Assembly (NCBI GenBank): GCA_009859145.1
Contig: VRVR01000020.1
Location: 124,001 to 188,000 of the forward strand
Origin: Andalucia godoyi
Lineage: Eukaryota; Discoba; Jakobea; Jakobida; Andaluciidae
Length of the DNA stretch: 64,000 nt
Reading direction: 5' to 3'
Positions within the stretch are counted from its first letter, which is position 1; every line of letters begins with the position of its first letter. The notes below the pieces were generated by a model, which worked only from the letters and a program-made list of their open reading frames with translations, was not told the origin of the DNA and did not search any database. The position numbers were made by a program, and so were the translations under genes. This document shows, piece after piece, positions 10,001 to 18,252 of this stretch.

Positions 10001-10094
10001 TGTGCATATCAACCGCAGCACGGGAAACTTCACGCTCCAATTCATCATTGCGGCTCTTCAATTCCAATATCTGTAACCTAGATTCCTCTTCCAT
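7029..10094 (-). CDS. Large coiled-coil protein with LC8-like motifs
   Basis: A 1021-residue protein from the ATG at 10094. Residues 1-150 form a strong coiled coil (EEESRLQILELKSRNDEL onward), with further helical segments to about 300. The middle is Ser/Thr/Val-rich and probably disordered, with spaced motifs of the form (V/T/S)-Q-(T/V/A/I/C): near residues 325 (GVQTRP), 585 (SVQVS), 603 (SVQAS), 660 (STQIE), 700 (SVQAS) and 785 (SQCEA). These resemble dynein light chain LC8 binding sites, which often occur in rows. A last helical segment ends in a DQLLL tail. Such architecture fits a centrosomal, ciliary or cytoskeletal scaffold; this is inference. No homologue is recognised. Upstream sequence TTTCAG/TTGCAG could be a splice acceptor in a 5' leader. 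Confidence 0.75.
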   Translation of the reverse strand: MEEESRLQILELKSRNDELEREVSRAAVDMHKAKTDFHVLRVEYDAMTLDLDGARAQLLTARRTISDLKMHLAQTRDEINAKDELIKTTLETLDSIEQREELLASDLDFLSKSLETKNEENSFLRQQIVRLLDRLDGLEDSSVKVLREEIMSLIAAQESKPPQPTFFSPEKGSASPWNEIIKIREVLSERKAKLESSLAEILFDQKSSPAKQDLRVDSVLSQRLDAWESLGKKIMLAQNHTRHNYVSRPEYDAMINDLARDVRLIESEKIAADSFRLSKLVDEDFRIHEIVEGQNLSFASTQSDAGEMSEKVSQTLEVDVDHFGVQTRPPANERSVGSPLLSRSVSTSTLSDHPVIPLSCNKMQQTESDEKSVEHRGVLVRSLMSDVEASTDVSSDFLDTQIEKLRALEAFRNAVVEIKESGHSQAVQAYVETVSTGANATLSLVSTGSAAVVPVLSAGVSTDIGMDEFEDTVKTCILLKEANRDLVSQLEVLSLLPNRKNQGCDPIIFCRSVASNCSVDVCAKSCMTDLSDFDVSTLMRDRSALQAERAELLANLEEVICNQTELQRQIQVHRQLLLSQAASDVSVQVSFDSIADSDFVSVSVQASPDVHHALAQTVNQCDSVATATDLRQPDMDELFCELESLKNQISQKRTVSSISTQIEKHDEHLSTVLKNAGTSSLNVPVCDAAVDNRVAIRVASVQASVEMSTKSLDSFKSTPFSTSKKTDTDQLASFATRGVNTESVDSVWKTAHSSKPVVNNRKNLSFCHLGAVYIHPERNACDAESQCEASTSPVIGVDEGIGNVPVVDGIPVFSRGDSNLLVVPVCFSSTTSNSGPATSPKTNPTTGAKAILPSLPEDASAGSVRISRTAKFVASSDNARLSSSGEGDPRKREVETSTSICISDEDLISHIMVLFHVSTKVCLIPRLNDVYLKLTRFDARFDQLLEILGFSQSSTDRLTSSTRFSHVLKRIEDMKKSVDDSKNQVVVLTKASKVLQQVMDRLRVDATSEILPTIDQLLLCR

Positions 10095-12614
10095 TCTCCG
10101 TACTCTGCAACAAATCCCTGAAACACAGCAACACCAGGAAAAGAAAGAAAAGTCTAAAAACATTCGGTGCTTCGGGAATGGTTAACGATCAATGCCTACA
10201 GCAGGTGTAAAAAAAAATACATGCTGGATCGAGCTGTTTCAGAATTGGCGAGGCTACAGCAGAAAATCACACTTGGACCAATTCCGGAGAAGTGGGAAAA
10301 CGCATCCTGATTTGCAAAAGGCTCAGCACCACCCATCAGGGGCAGTTATAAGTTCGAGAGCACATGCAGTTTTCCAGTGTACCAGAGTTCAGGGTATGGG
10401 CGGATTCCAAAGACGCTGAACAGGCTTGCTAACGTGAACCTCTGCGTCCGGAGATGTCGCAGGAGCCGTACTCCTTTCAGCCGGACAAAATGAGAAAAAC
10501 CAGGAGGGAGTGTCGTTGAATTCAACACAGCGTTTGGTGGAATTCAGCATCACCAAATGCATCCGTGCACGAAAAAACGGAATCCAGACTGAGACAAGTG
10601 CCAGTCGTGGATAACAAAGACTCGCAACATGTTTAACTGCTTGGAAAAAAGAGTGCAGGACACAGGCAGTGTGTCGCAGGACGCTTCCAGCAGGAACCAT
10701 AACAACACACAGAAGCTGCTTTCGATCGAAAAATCGGGTAGAAGACTGGAAGCCAAAAAACGAAAAAGATCAGAGAAAACGCCTGCTAAAACACTAATAT
10801 CTGCATGGAAGAGGACAATCAGTGCACAGGCTAGCGGGGACTCGGAGAGGGACGCAGAGGTGTGGGAAGGTGGTAGTTATTCGTGACCGAAATCGCAAGA
10901 AAAACACTTACGGAATAACTGCAAAAGTTCAAGAACAATGATAAGCAAAAACGGCTCGTCCTTGGGGCATCATCAGCCGCTAATTATTGACAACCGCAAC
11001 AAAACAATAAAAAAGGCAGAATACACAGACAACAGTCAAGAAGTGCAGAAAACGAGAGCACTTCTCGCTCAAACACTGCGTGGACTGTCACTAAAAGTGT
11101 TTCACGAGGTTTGAAGCTGCGGAGCACAAGAAAGCAGTAAGAAAACCGATTGCATAACAAGGTTCTTGTAGCGGAATAAGAAACCGACGATAACCATACG
11201 AGGAACACAATACTGTTTTAGTCGAGTGGAAAAACAGTACAATGAAAATGTAAAATAATCAGTAAAGAGCTTTGGAACCTGGGCATGCATGACGGCACAA
11301 CCGCGGTGATCAAATGAGACACGAGCAAAATGCATAGAAGAAGCTCGTGAACTTCATCGATGATGTGCCGATCTTTTCGATTAGCACAGAGACCACAGTC
11401 GCAATGCGCATACCGGCATGGAAACTTCCCCGGAATGAGATTCTTTGGTTTTCTGTCAGCTTACTGCAGGTTTCACTGGATCGGTTTCAACAGCTCCAGT
11501 AAACTCTTCGTTCTTCTGCTAATCAAGGATCATCATGCAGTATCCGTTGCGTGATCTCCGCGATATCATCCTCGACTGTCGGCTCACCGCGCATTTGCAT
11601 ACTTTACGTTTTTTGAGATCTCCGGTTGACTGCTGGTGGTGATGCATCGCCTTTGTGGATGGTTCAGTGAACTGAATTCTCGAGATTTCGTTTTCGCCCT
11701 CCTTTCGTATGTCCGTCTCGCACCCCGCAACACTCACTCCTGCCCTTACGTATTTCTCGACTTGAGTTTCTCATTTTCCACATCACCGATCCCATCGATC
11801 CACGTTCAGGACGACCGAGTCCGCATACAAAATCCACGGTTTTTAAATGTTCGCCTTCATGCGTTCGCGATTCGACTCTCAGAAATACTTTCCTTTCGAC
11901 ATCATGCCGCTTCGTCTCTGCTAGCTGTGCGACGACTGCGCCTGCGTGTGTTTGTTCTTTCCTTTCCCTTGACCCGAGCTGTTTTTGAGCTGCATCTATC
12001 TGCAAGCTTCTGGACGGTATCTTTTAATCTGCGGTCGTTTGCTTTTTTTCCGGGAACCAGCCACGCCGTTTCTGTGTTCGCAAACGTCGATCATCAGCTT
12101 TTACTAGCCTTTGTTTGGGATCTGCATTCCCCTTGTTCACAATAACTCTCTGTGCGGCTAGTTGATTTTCTCGACTTTCCATAATATTCACTATTATCGG
12201 TTTGCATTATTGGATTATCGCGTTTTATCCGATCGGTCCGCTAGGCGGTTATGGTTCACAATTTTTTCACCAGGACGAGGAGATTGGTGTCCGCTTACTG
12301 ATTATTTGGCTGTCCATGATCTTTTTTTTGATGGCGCTTCATTAGCGATGTTTGAAGCGGTTTTCTCTCTGGTAGCGTTTTATCTGTGCCCCTCAGACTC
12401 CTTCTGGATCTCGTCGATGCCGAAAGAGTGGGACTCTTCTTCGGGGTTTTCGACTATCGCTGGTGGTTGGCACGTTTTGTTGTTGTAAGCACAACTATTT
12501 GCATACCGATGGGATACCGAATTTATCCATTTCCACCCACCATCTCTTTTCTTCTTCTTTCTCACTCTCCCTTCATTCTCCCTCTTTTCACTGACGATGG
12601 ATCAGGATTAACCC
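10095..12614. other. 2.5 kb stretch without a recognised gene
   Basis: The longest apparently empty region. Its left half is A-rich, its right half T/C-rich on the plus strand. Open frames are short and conflict between strands; the longest (about 11,640-12,145, plus) has an unlikely composition rich in Phe, Arg, Ser and His. An 85-codon frame at 10,629-10,886 with a KKRKR stretch cannot be judged. It could hold a non-coding RNA or a multi-intron gene, but I cannot show either. Confidence 0.4.
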
Positions 12615-13604
12615 TCAAAGATTTTTACTCGGCGGTCCGCTTACGAATTGCAGAGCATCGGGCCGTATGGAATAATGAGGAAAATCTTCTTTTGAAAATG
12701 ACGCTTGCATCGCAGGGAACGAAGAAAAGAAGTCCTTCTGCATGACATTTAGGATAGTGGTACCTGCGACTTGACAAACCTGCGAAACTGTTTCGATGGG
12801 AATTGCACGGTCTGTTGGATCGGCACTTAGCTGCAGCGCGAAATACACTCCCGTGGCCGCCCAAGTGGAGGGCTTTCGTGAAGATAGCGCTGTTCGCTCC
12901 ACGTATTCTGCAAAATACCGAGCGGGACGAGTGGAATAAGGTCTTCCTAATCGAGCACAAAGCCGAGCAATCAGAGGACCTGGAGACGAGGCAGAAGCGC
13001 CATTTCTTGCGCCAAACTGATGCATTTCCTTGAAGAGATGCTTCAAAACGTCCTCAGGAACACCGGATACTCCTGCAATTTCAGGGAAAGTCCGTCGAGC
13101 TCCGTTGTTCTTGCAGGCAATGTACAGAGCAACAGCAGCGTATGCCTTAAATTTGTCCTCCCTTCGATCCTTCTTTGTGACTTCAGGATTCGCTTTTGCA
13201 AAATGGTTGAAGACCGTAGTCGCAGCATCTAAAATTGGTCGCGGAAGCCTTTCTGTAAGGCCGATGGCATCAATTTGCTGAAAAACAGATGCTTGAAATT
13301 GGTCAAAGGCTGACGACATGACGCTTCTGTGAATCTTCGCGAGTCCTGCGCCAAAACCTTCCTTTCCACCAACAATCTGCGTGACATAACCACCGTTATC
13401 CAAAAGCTTGTCTCTATGGCCGATTGAGCTCACACGGATCTTCTCTTGCGATTTCGCGTCGTTTTCGAAAGATCGGTATTCAGCGTCTTCTGAAACAATT
13501 CGTTCCTGCAGAACCGCGCCGCAGTTCCGACAAATCAAGTCTCCTTGTTTAAAATCCTCAACAACATCCATGCCGTTGCACACAAGACATCGTGCGTCCA
13601 TCAT
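12615..13604 (-). CDS. GTF2B: Transcription initiation factor TFIIB
   Basis: A 329-residue protein with all TFIIB parts. The N-terminal zinc ribbon has CLVC near residue 6 and CRNC near 25. The B-reader region follows (RIVSEDAEYRSFENDAKS), then two cyclin folds at about 105-195 and 210-300. The first cyclin repeat shows the usual KFKAYAAVALYIACKNNG helix. TFIIB recruits RNA polymerase II to TBP-bound promoters. Length and order match the yeast and human proteins. Two adjacent ATGs (13604 and 13601) are both possible starts. It is divergent to the Ras gene and shares a 435 bp promoter region with it. Confidence 0.95.
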   Translation of the reverse strand: MMDARCLVCNGMDVVEDFKQGDLICRNCGAVLQERIVSEDAEYRSFENDAKSQEKIRVSSIGHRDKLLDNGGYVTQIVGGKEGFGAGLAKIHRSVMSSAFDQFQASVFQQIDAIGLTERLPRPILDAATTVFNHFAKANPEVTKKDRREDKFKAYAAVALYIACKNNGARRTFPEIAGVSGVPEDVLKHLFKEMHQFGARNGASASSPGPLIARLCARLGRPYSTRPARYFAEYVERTALSSRKPSTWAATGVYFALQLSADPTDRAIPIETVSQVCQVAGTTILNVMQKDFFSSFPAMQASFSKEDFPHYSIRPDALQFVSGPPSKNL

Positions 13605-14039
13605 TTTAGATGGTAAGCAAAAACAATGGACAATTCCAAGGAGGCAAGAAGACTCGCAAAGAAGTGGAGAGAAAGAACACCAAAAAGAACCAAGCTATCT
13701 TTTATCAAGGGGGCTTTGTCCCAGGTTTCGTTTGCGTGAGCCCGTGAGTCGCTTGACGTCACTTGAGCCCATCCTCTTTCTGCCATTTCTGTTTCTTGTT
13801 GTGGCATCAAGCCATCAACTCGTCTGCGAATCACTGATTTTCGTGCACAGTTGCTGTCAACTTCGTGTTCGACGAAAATGCTGTTGTTTCCTGCTTTTTT
13901 CCGTCTCATTCATCCAGCCGATGCTGCGTTGGGCATTCACATTCTGCAAATCTGGCAAAAAGCTTACTGTTGCCCCCTCTTTTTAACTAACGGTTTGAAG
14001 TTTTGAAGGATCCTGCAAAGCTTGATTTGCATCAGTTCA
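13605..14039. promoter_or_regulatory. Shared promoter region of TFIIB and Ras-fusion genes
   Basis: 435 bp between two divergent ATGs, so it must hold both promoters. A TTTGCATCAG acceptor-like site sits just before the Ras start, allowing a 5' leader intron. No specific core element can be named. Confidence 0.4.
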
Positions 14040-14927
14040 ATGTCAGTTCGGGTCACGTTGTTGAGGAATACCGAAAATCCATCGGGCGGGAAGCTCGTCC
14101 TGGTTCCAGAAACGTTTGAAGAATTGCTAGCTCTTGCTTCTTCAAAACTCGGGATTTCTGCAAAGAAAATCTTTTGTCTGAATGGTGCGGAAGTGGAGGA
14201 TACCGCGGTGATTCGCAATGATGATACGCTGTTCGTTTCTGAAGGAGAGCCGTTTTGCGGACCGTCGAAGACATCCTCTGCAAAGCCTCGCGCCTCGTCA
14301 GCTGCATCATCACCATCGTCTCCATCGTCACAGCTTGTCAAAACGTATAGAATTTCTGTCCTTGGATCGGGTGCAGTTGGAAAATCGAATATCACTCTTC
14401 GTTTTGTGAAGTCTATATTCATCAAAGAGTACGATCCCACCATTGAGGATGCGTACAACCGACCGGTGGAAGTGGATGGGTCGATTTCGCAGTTGCAGAT
14501 TCTTGATACTGCGGGGCAAGACGAATTTTATGCATTGTTTCCAACATGGGTGAAGAATAAGGACGGGTTCCTTCTCGTGTATTCTGTTGACAGGCTTGAG
14601 TCGTTTGACAAGGTCCAGGTTCTCTATGACATGCTGCTTCATTACGTACCGGACGATACGTCTCCTCCAATCGTTCTTTGTGCGAACAAAGCAGACCTGC
14701 CGGAGGAGGATCATAAAGTGTCCTATGATGAAGGGTACCGATTGGCATCGAAGTGGAATGTTCCCTTTTTCCAGACTTCTGCAAAAACTGGACAGAATGT
14801 CGAAGAAGCGTTTCATTCCATTCTTCGGCAAATGAGGAAGGTGGGTGTTGAAGATGCCAGCTCTGACGACAAGAAGAATGCCGAAAAATCCAAAAAGAAA
14901 AAGAAGAAATACTGCAATTTTCTGTAA
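14040..14927 (+). CDS. Ras-family GTPase with N-terminal ubiquitin-like domain
   Basis: A 295-residue protein. Residues 1-75 look like a small beta-grasp domain of the KHA or doublecortin type: VTLLRN, a VPETFEELLALAS helix, then LNGAEVEDTAVIRNDDTLF and GEPF. A Ser/Pro-rich linker (76-98) leads to a complete Ras G domain: P-loop GSGAVGKS at 109-116, switch I with DPTIED, DTAGQ, NKAD and SAKTGQN. The glutamine equivalent to Ras Gln61 is present, so it should hydrolyse GTP. The tail is a polylysine run ending in CNFL, a CAAX box whose final Leu favours geranylgeranylation, so it is likely membrane-bound. Small GTPases normally lack such an N-terminal domain. Effector pathway unknown. Confidence 0.9.
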   Translation: MSVRVTLLRNTENPSGGKLVLVPETFEELLALASSKLGISAKKIFCLNGAEVEDTAVIRNDDTLFVSEGEPFCGPSKTSSAKPRASSAASSPSSPSSQLVKTYRISVLGSGAVGKSNITLRFVKSIFIKEYDPTIEDAYNRPVEVDGSISQLQILDTAGQDEFYALFPTWVKNKDGFLLVYSVDRLESFDKVQVLYDMLLHYVPDDTSPPIVLCANKADLPEEDHKVSYDEGYRLASKWNVPFFQTSAKTGQNVEEAFHSILRQMRKVGVEDASSDDKKNAEKSKKKKKKYCNFL

Positions 14928-14980
14928 ATATTAAAGCAAGATTACTTTATGTCATTTCCGATTTGCTGTCACCATTATCA

Positions 14981-16294
14981 TCAGACTGACCGTGGCCCAT
15001 AGAAACAGACATACGCCGTATGCCAGTCTCCTCCGCCTGACAGCTTCTTGATATCGCTGGCAGGGACAACCGAGACCTTGTCATCGTCGAAGAGCAGCCA
15101 CCGATTATTCTCGACATCTTTGACCCAAGCCACATAATGACCAGAATCTGCAGTTCGACCCTTGTGTGTCAACACTGCTCGAAGCTCGTACTTGCCGTCC
15201 TTGGATGGTGAAGAAGCAATTCCTTCACCCTGCATTACCTGAGATTCAGTTGTGATGCGCCGGTGGGACGACAACTCTGATTGCAGGGCAGGAGAACAAA
15301 GGTTGTAAACATCCAAAACATCTGGAAACTCAACCACTCGTAGAATCTTTGCTTTCCCATTAATGTCGCGTCTCCAAAAGAAACGAACAAATTGGATAAC
15401 GAGAAACGGAGGAAGCCGAGAAATCTTGGAACTCTTGAGGAATGTCGCATCTCGATTTAGAGTTGAAGAACGTTTTTCGATTTCCTCCGTCATGCTCGAT
15501 TTCAGGCCGCTCAAAACATCGTTCACTTGATTAGTGATATGGCATTGCAACTTGTGAAATGGCTCAGTACTACAAGTTACCTCGTCAGGATTCTCGACGC
15601 ATTTGACTTCAACATCCAGTTCTCCTCCAAAAGAATCTGTTACAGAGGAAGAAAGGTCCTGAGAAAGAGTGTGCATCAGCTGCGTCAGAGCCTCTTCCGC
15701 ATCCTGTTGCGCATACACGAGCGAATTTGCCTGCGAGCGCTGAGAAAACTGTGGAAACGCTCTCTGGAAAGCAGAAAGGAAAGCAAGCGGCATCAGAGAT
15801 TCCTCCTTTGTGCTATCCATGTCTGAAAACAAACCCGACAGTTGCTTGGTGACGTCGGATGCACTCGGGTTCTGCTTCCTTGCATTGATCACAGCAGACC
15901 GCAGATCTGTTACAGCACGCAAACATTGGAGAGACGCATTAAGGTAGCAAGTGTTTCCAAGGTTCTTCAGGCCTGCGGGAAAACTGTTAGGCACAACGAC
16001 AGCGTCCTCAGCATCGATTTCCTCTTCGGCAGCAGAAACAGCCGGCTCAGCAAGAACGGCAGCAGCAGGCTCTGCAGTTCCTATCAGAAGAAGTTTTTGA
16101 CCATCCGTAAACCCGAGAGCTGCCAAATTCGAATCGTCCTTCAGAAAGCCACCCTTGACTCCGGATACCTTTTGCCGATCCGGCGGGACGCCGGTCAGCG
16201 AATACAGCTGACTCTTGAACACCGGAACACCAAGAGAGGGATCCAGCTCAACATCAAAAGTCTCCTTTTGCCACTTAACAATGACATGCACCAT
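14981..16294 (-). CDS. USP14: Proteasome-associated ubiquitin hydrolase USP14/Ubp6
   Basis: A 437-residue protein with an N-terminal ubiquitin-like domain (residues 1-75; PPDRQKVSGVKGG is typical of USP14) that docks on the proteasome, then a C19 peptidase domain. The Cys box is LKNLGNTCYLNASLQCL near residue 110; the His box is SGHYVAWVKD near 385, followed by the DDDKVSVV segment. USP14/Ubp6 trims ubiquitin chains from substrates at the 19S particle. Length is slightly below the human 494 residues. It ends 53 bp from the Ras gene's stop (convergent) and is divergent to La. Confidence 0.95.
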   Translation of the reverse strand: MVHVIVKWQKETFDVELDPSLGVPVFKSQLYSLTGVPPDRQKVSGVKGGFLKDDSNLAALGFTDGQKLLLIGTAEPAAAVLAEPAVSAAEEEIDAEDAVVVPNSFPAGLKNLGNTCYLNASLQCLRAVTDLRSAVINARKQNPSASDVTKQLSGLFSDMDSTKEESLMPLAFLSAFQRAFPQFSQRSQANSLVYAQQDAEEALTQLMHTLSQDLSSSVTDSFGGELDVEVKCVENPDEVTCSTEPFHKLQCHITNQVNDVLSGLKSSMTEEIEKRSSTLNRDATFLKSSKISRLPPFLVIQFVRFFWRRDINGKAKILRVVEFPDVLDVYNLCSPALQSELSSHRRITTESQVMQGEGIASSPSKDGKYELRAVLTHKGRTADSGHYVAWVKDVENNRWLLFDDDKVSVVPASDIKKLSGGGDWHTAYVCFYGPRSV

Positions 16295-16696
16295 TCTGAC
16301 TCAAATGCGAAATTCAAACAAGACAGAAGAGACCTGGCGGAAGAAGTGGGTAGAAGAGGAGAAACGGAAGACAATCCTCTGCGCTGAACGCTGGAATCCA
16401 CTTTCTTCCCAAAACAAAAAAATATATATAAATTCTGTATAATTGGGTTTTGCTTGCGTGACTCGAACATCGAACGTCGGAGCTCTTGAGGGTTGAGACT
16501 TGAGGCTGTTGTTGCAAGGAGCTTCTTCTTCGAGGTTCGCCCTTTTCCGTCCAGGAAGAAAGGGGAAAGGTTGAGCGAAAATTCGCATTGCACCTTTTGA
16601 ATCTGTCCCAGAGCGCTGTTGTTTTCTTTTCTCTTTTCTGGGCGATTTCGTAGAAGGGTTTTTTTTGTTGGTATAACGCACATATCTCCTACAAAC
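16295..16696. promoter_or_regulatory. Shared promoter region of USP14 and La
   Basis: 402 bp between divergent start codons. A TATATATA run lies at about 16,422-16,430 and a T-rich run at 16,660-16,668. No coding frame seen. Confidence 0.4.
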
Positions 16697-17686
16697 ATGA
16701 GTGACGACATCAAGACGAAAGCTCGCAATCAAGTTGAGTTTTACTTTTCGGACTCGAACTTTCTTTCTGACAAGTTCTTGCGCACACAAGCAGCCTCTAA
16801 CCCCGACGGGTTTGTACCACTGTCTGTGATTGCGTCCTTCAAGCGCATGGCCGAACTTACCTCTGACCTTGCAATGATCCGCGAGTCGCTTACAGGATCG
16901 GAGATCGTCGAGCTGTCGGAGGATGCACAGAATGTCAGACGCAAGATCCCGCTTCCTGAAAACGACCCCACGATTCCTCGCAGCATTTATGCAAAGCCGT
17001 TTGCCGCTGATGCCACCATGGATGATATCAAGAAGTTCTTTTCCGAATTCGGCAAAGTCCTTTCTGTTCGAATGCGTCGCTACCCGCAATCCAACGGAGG
17101 TGGTTTCAAGGGTTCTGTCTATGTCGAGTTTTCGACCGAGGACGAGGCGAAGTCAGTAATTGAAAAGAAGAGCGAATTGAAGATCAACGATCAGGATGCC
17201 GTCATCATGTGGAAGTCCGAGCACATTGACGAAGAACGAGCAAAGGCACACAAGTCATTGAAGAAGGAGAAGAAGGAGGCCGAGAAGAAGGAAGAAGAGG
17301 AGAACAATGCGAAGGCTTTCACTCCGAAAACAATCATCCGTTTCCCCACTATCTCTGCAGAGGTTGCAGCGAACCTGACGCGTGAGATCTTCAAGAAAGT
17401 GTGCATGGACACGTTCCCGGAGAACCCGGTGAAGTTCATTGATTATCGCACTGGGGATCTGTCTTGTGCTATCCGCTTTGAAAATCCGTTTGATCTCGAA
17501 CAAGGATCTTTGTCATTTGATTTCGGTAACCTCGATTATGTTCGGCTTGGAGATGAGGAGGTTTCTACGTATGGCAAGCAAGTTGCAGAGTCAAGAAGAG
17601 CGCAGTTCGGGAAGAGACGTGGAAGCCATGGCGGCCGTGGTGGTGGACGTGGAGGCCGAGGTGCCAAGAGGTTCAAAAGAGAGTAA
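16697..17686 (+). CDS. SSB: La ribonucleoprotein (Lupus La/SSB)
   Basis: A 329-residue protein. The La motif occupies residues 5-85 (QVEFYFSDSNFLSDKFLR, then the helix with VIASFKRM) and is followed by RRM1 at about 95-180 (SIYAKPF ... GSVYVEFS). A charged KKEKKEAEKKEEEE linker joins a second RRM-like xRRM region (about 215-300). The end is an RG/GR-rich tail (GGRGGGRGGRG) with a basic KRFKRE finish, as in a nuclear retention or RNA-binding tail. La binds the UUU-OH ends of RNA polymerase III transcripts such as pre-tRNAs. The start is the ATG heading MSDDIKTKARNQ. The 3' flank carries an 8-bp tandem repeat. Confidence 0.95.
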   Translation: MSDDIKTKARNQVEFYFSDSNFLSDKFLRTQAASNPDGFVPLSVIASFKRMAELTSDLAMIRESLTGSEIVELSEDAQNVRRKIPLPENDPTIPRSIYAKPFAADATMDDIKKFFSEFGKVLSVRMRRYPQSNGGGFKGSVYVEFSTEDEAKSVIEKKSELKINDQDAVIMWKSEHIDEERAKAHKSLKKEKKEAEKKEEEENNAKAFTPKTIIRFPTISAEVAANLTREIFKKVCMDTFPENPVKFIDYRTGDLSCAIRFENPFDLEQGSLSFDFGNLDYVRLGDEEVSTYGKQVAESRRAQFGKRRGSHGGRGGGRGGRGAKRFKRE

Positions 17687-17736
17687 GACCGCTTCCATAA
17701 AACTGAATTCAGAGAATCTGAGATTTCTTCCGTTTC

Positions 17737-17808
17737 CGTTCTTCCGTTCTTCCGTTCTTCCGTTCTTCCGTTCTTCCGTTCTTCCGTTCTTCCGTTCTTC
17801 CGTTCTTC
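17737..17808. repeat. 8-bp tandem repeat TTCCGTTC, about nine units
   Basis: Units of TTCCGTTC follow each other with few changes in the 3' flank of the La gene, between two convergent genes. It is a simple minisatellite. Confidence 0.9.
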
Positions 17809-17862
17809 TGTTTTTCTATTTTTCTGTTAAATATTAATTTCCTTTTCTCAATGCTATCTCCC

Positions 17863-18184
17863 TCACCGGTTTCCTTCCTCTGCTTCTGGGCCCTCAGCAG
17901 GTGCTTCTTCTGACGATGCAGTCTTTTGAGCCTGCCAAAAAGAAGGCCATGCCCCGTAGATGATTGAAACAACTGCAGACCACATGACGGTGACTTCTGA
18001 AGACACCACTGTGGAGATATTATTTCTGCAGAGTCTGCCCTTATAAGGTTTAAAAATAAAAACAATAATAATAAAAAAATGGAGAGTTGGACTTACGAGT
18101 TTGAACTGTGCACTCGTAGCATTTCGTGAACGATTCCCGGGTTTCTTTGCTTTTATTGGAATGGGTGCGCCCTAGGTGCTTCAT
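17863..18184 (-). CDS. Small two-exon gene, 73-residue single-pass protein
   Basis: Exon 1 runs 18184-18097 and exon 2 17996-17863; the intron (17997-18096, 100 bp) begins GTAAGT and ends CAG. Joining restores one frame: a hydrophilic N-terminus with CYEC (MKHLGRTHSNKSKETRES ...), a hydrophobic Trp-rich segment (MWSAVVSIIYGAWPSFW) made by exon 2, and an acidic Glu/Ala/Pro tail. Exon 1 ends one base into a codon and exon 2 supplies the other two, so the frames fit exactly. The product looks like a small organelle membrane protein; no family is recognised. The start could be different if another 5' exon exists. Confidence 0.5.
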
Positions 18185-18252
18185 AAGCAAAAAAGCCGTG
18201 AAAAACCGGCGAAAACACAAAAATTCGCCCGTGCATTCCAAGAGTTTGCAGA

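Noticed and set aside
11636-12145. 169-codon plus-strand ORF in the gene desert
   Set aside because: Composition (Phe, Arg, Ser, His-rich) matches T/C-rich DNA rather than a protein, the opposite strand is also open, and no motif is seen.
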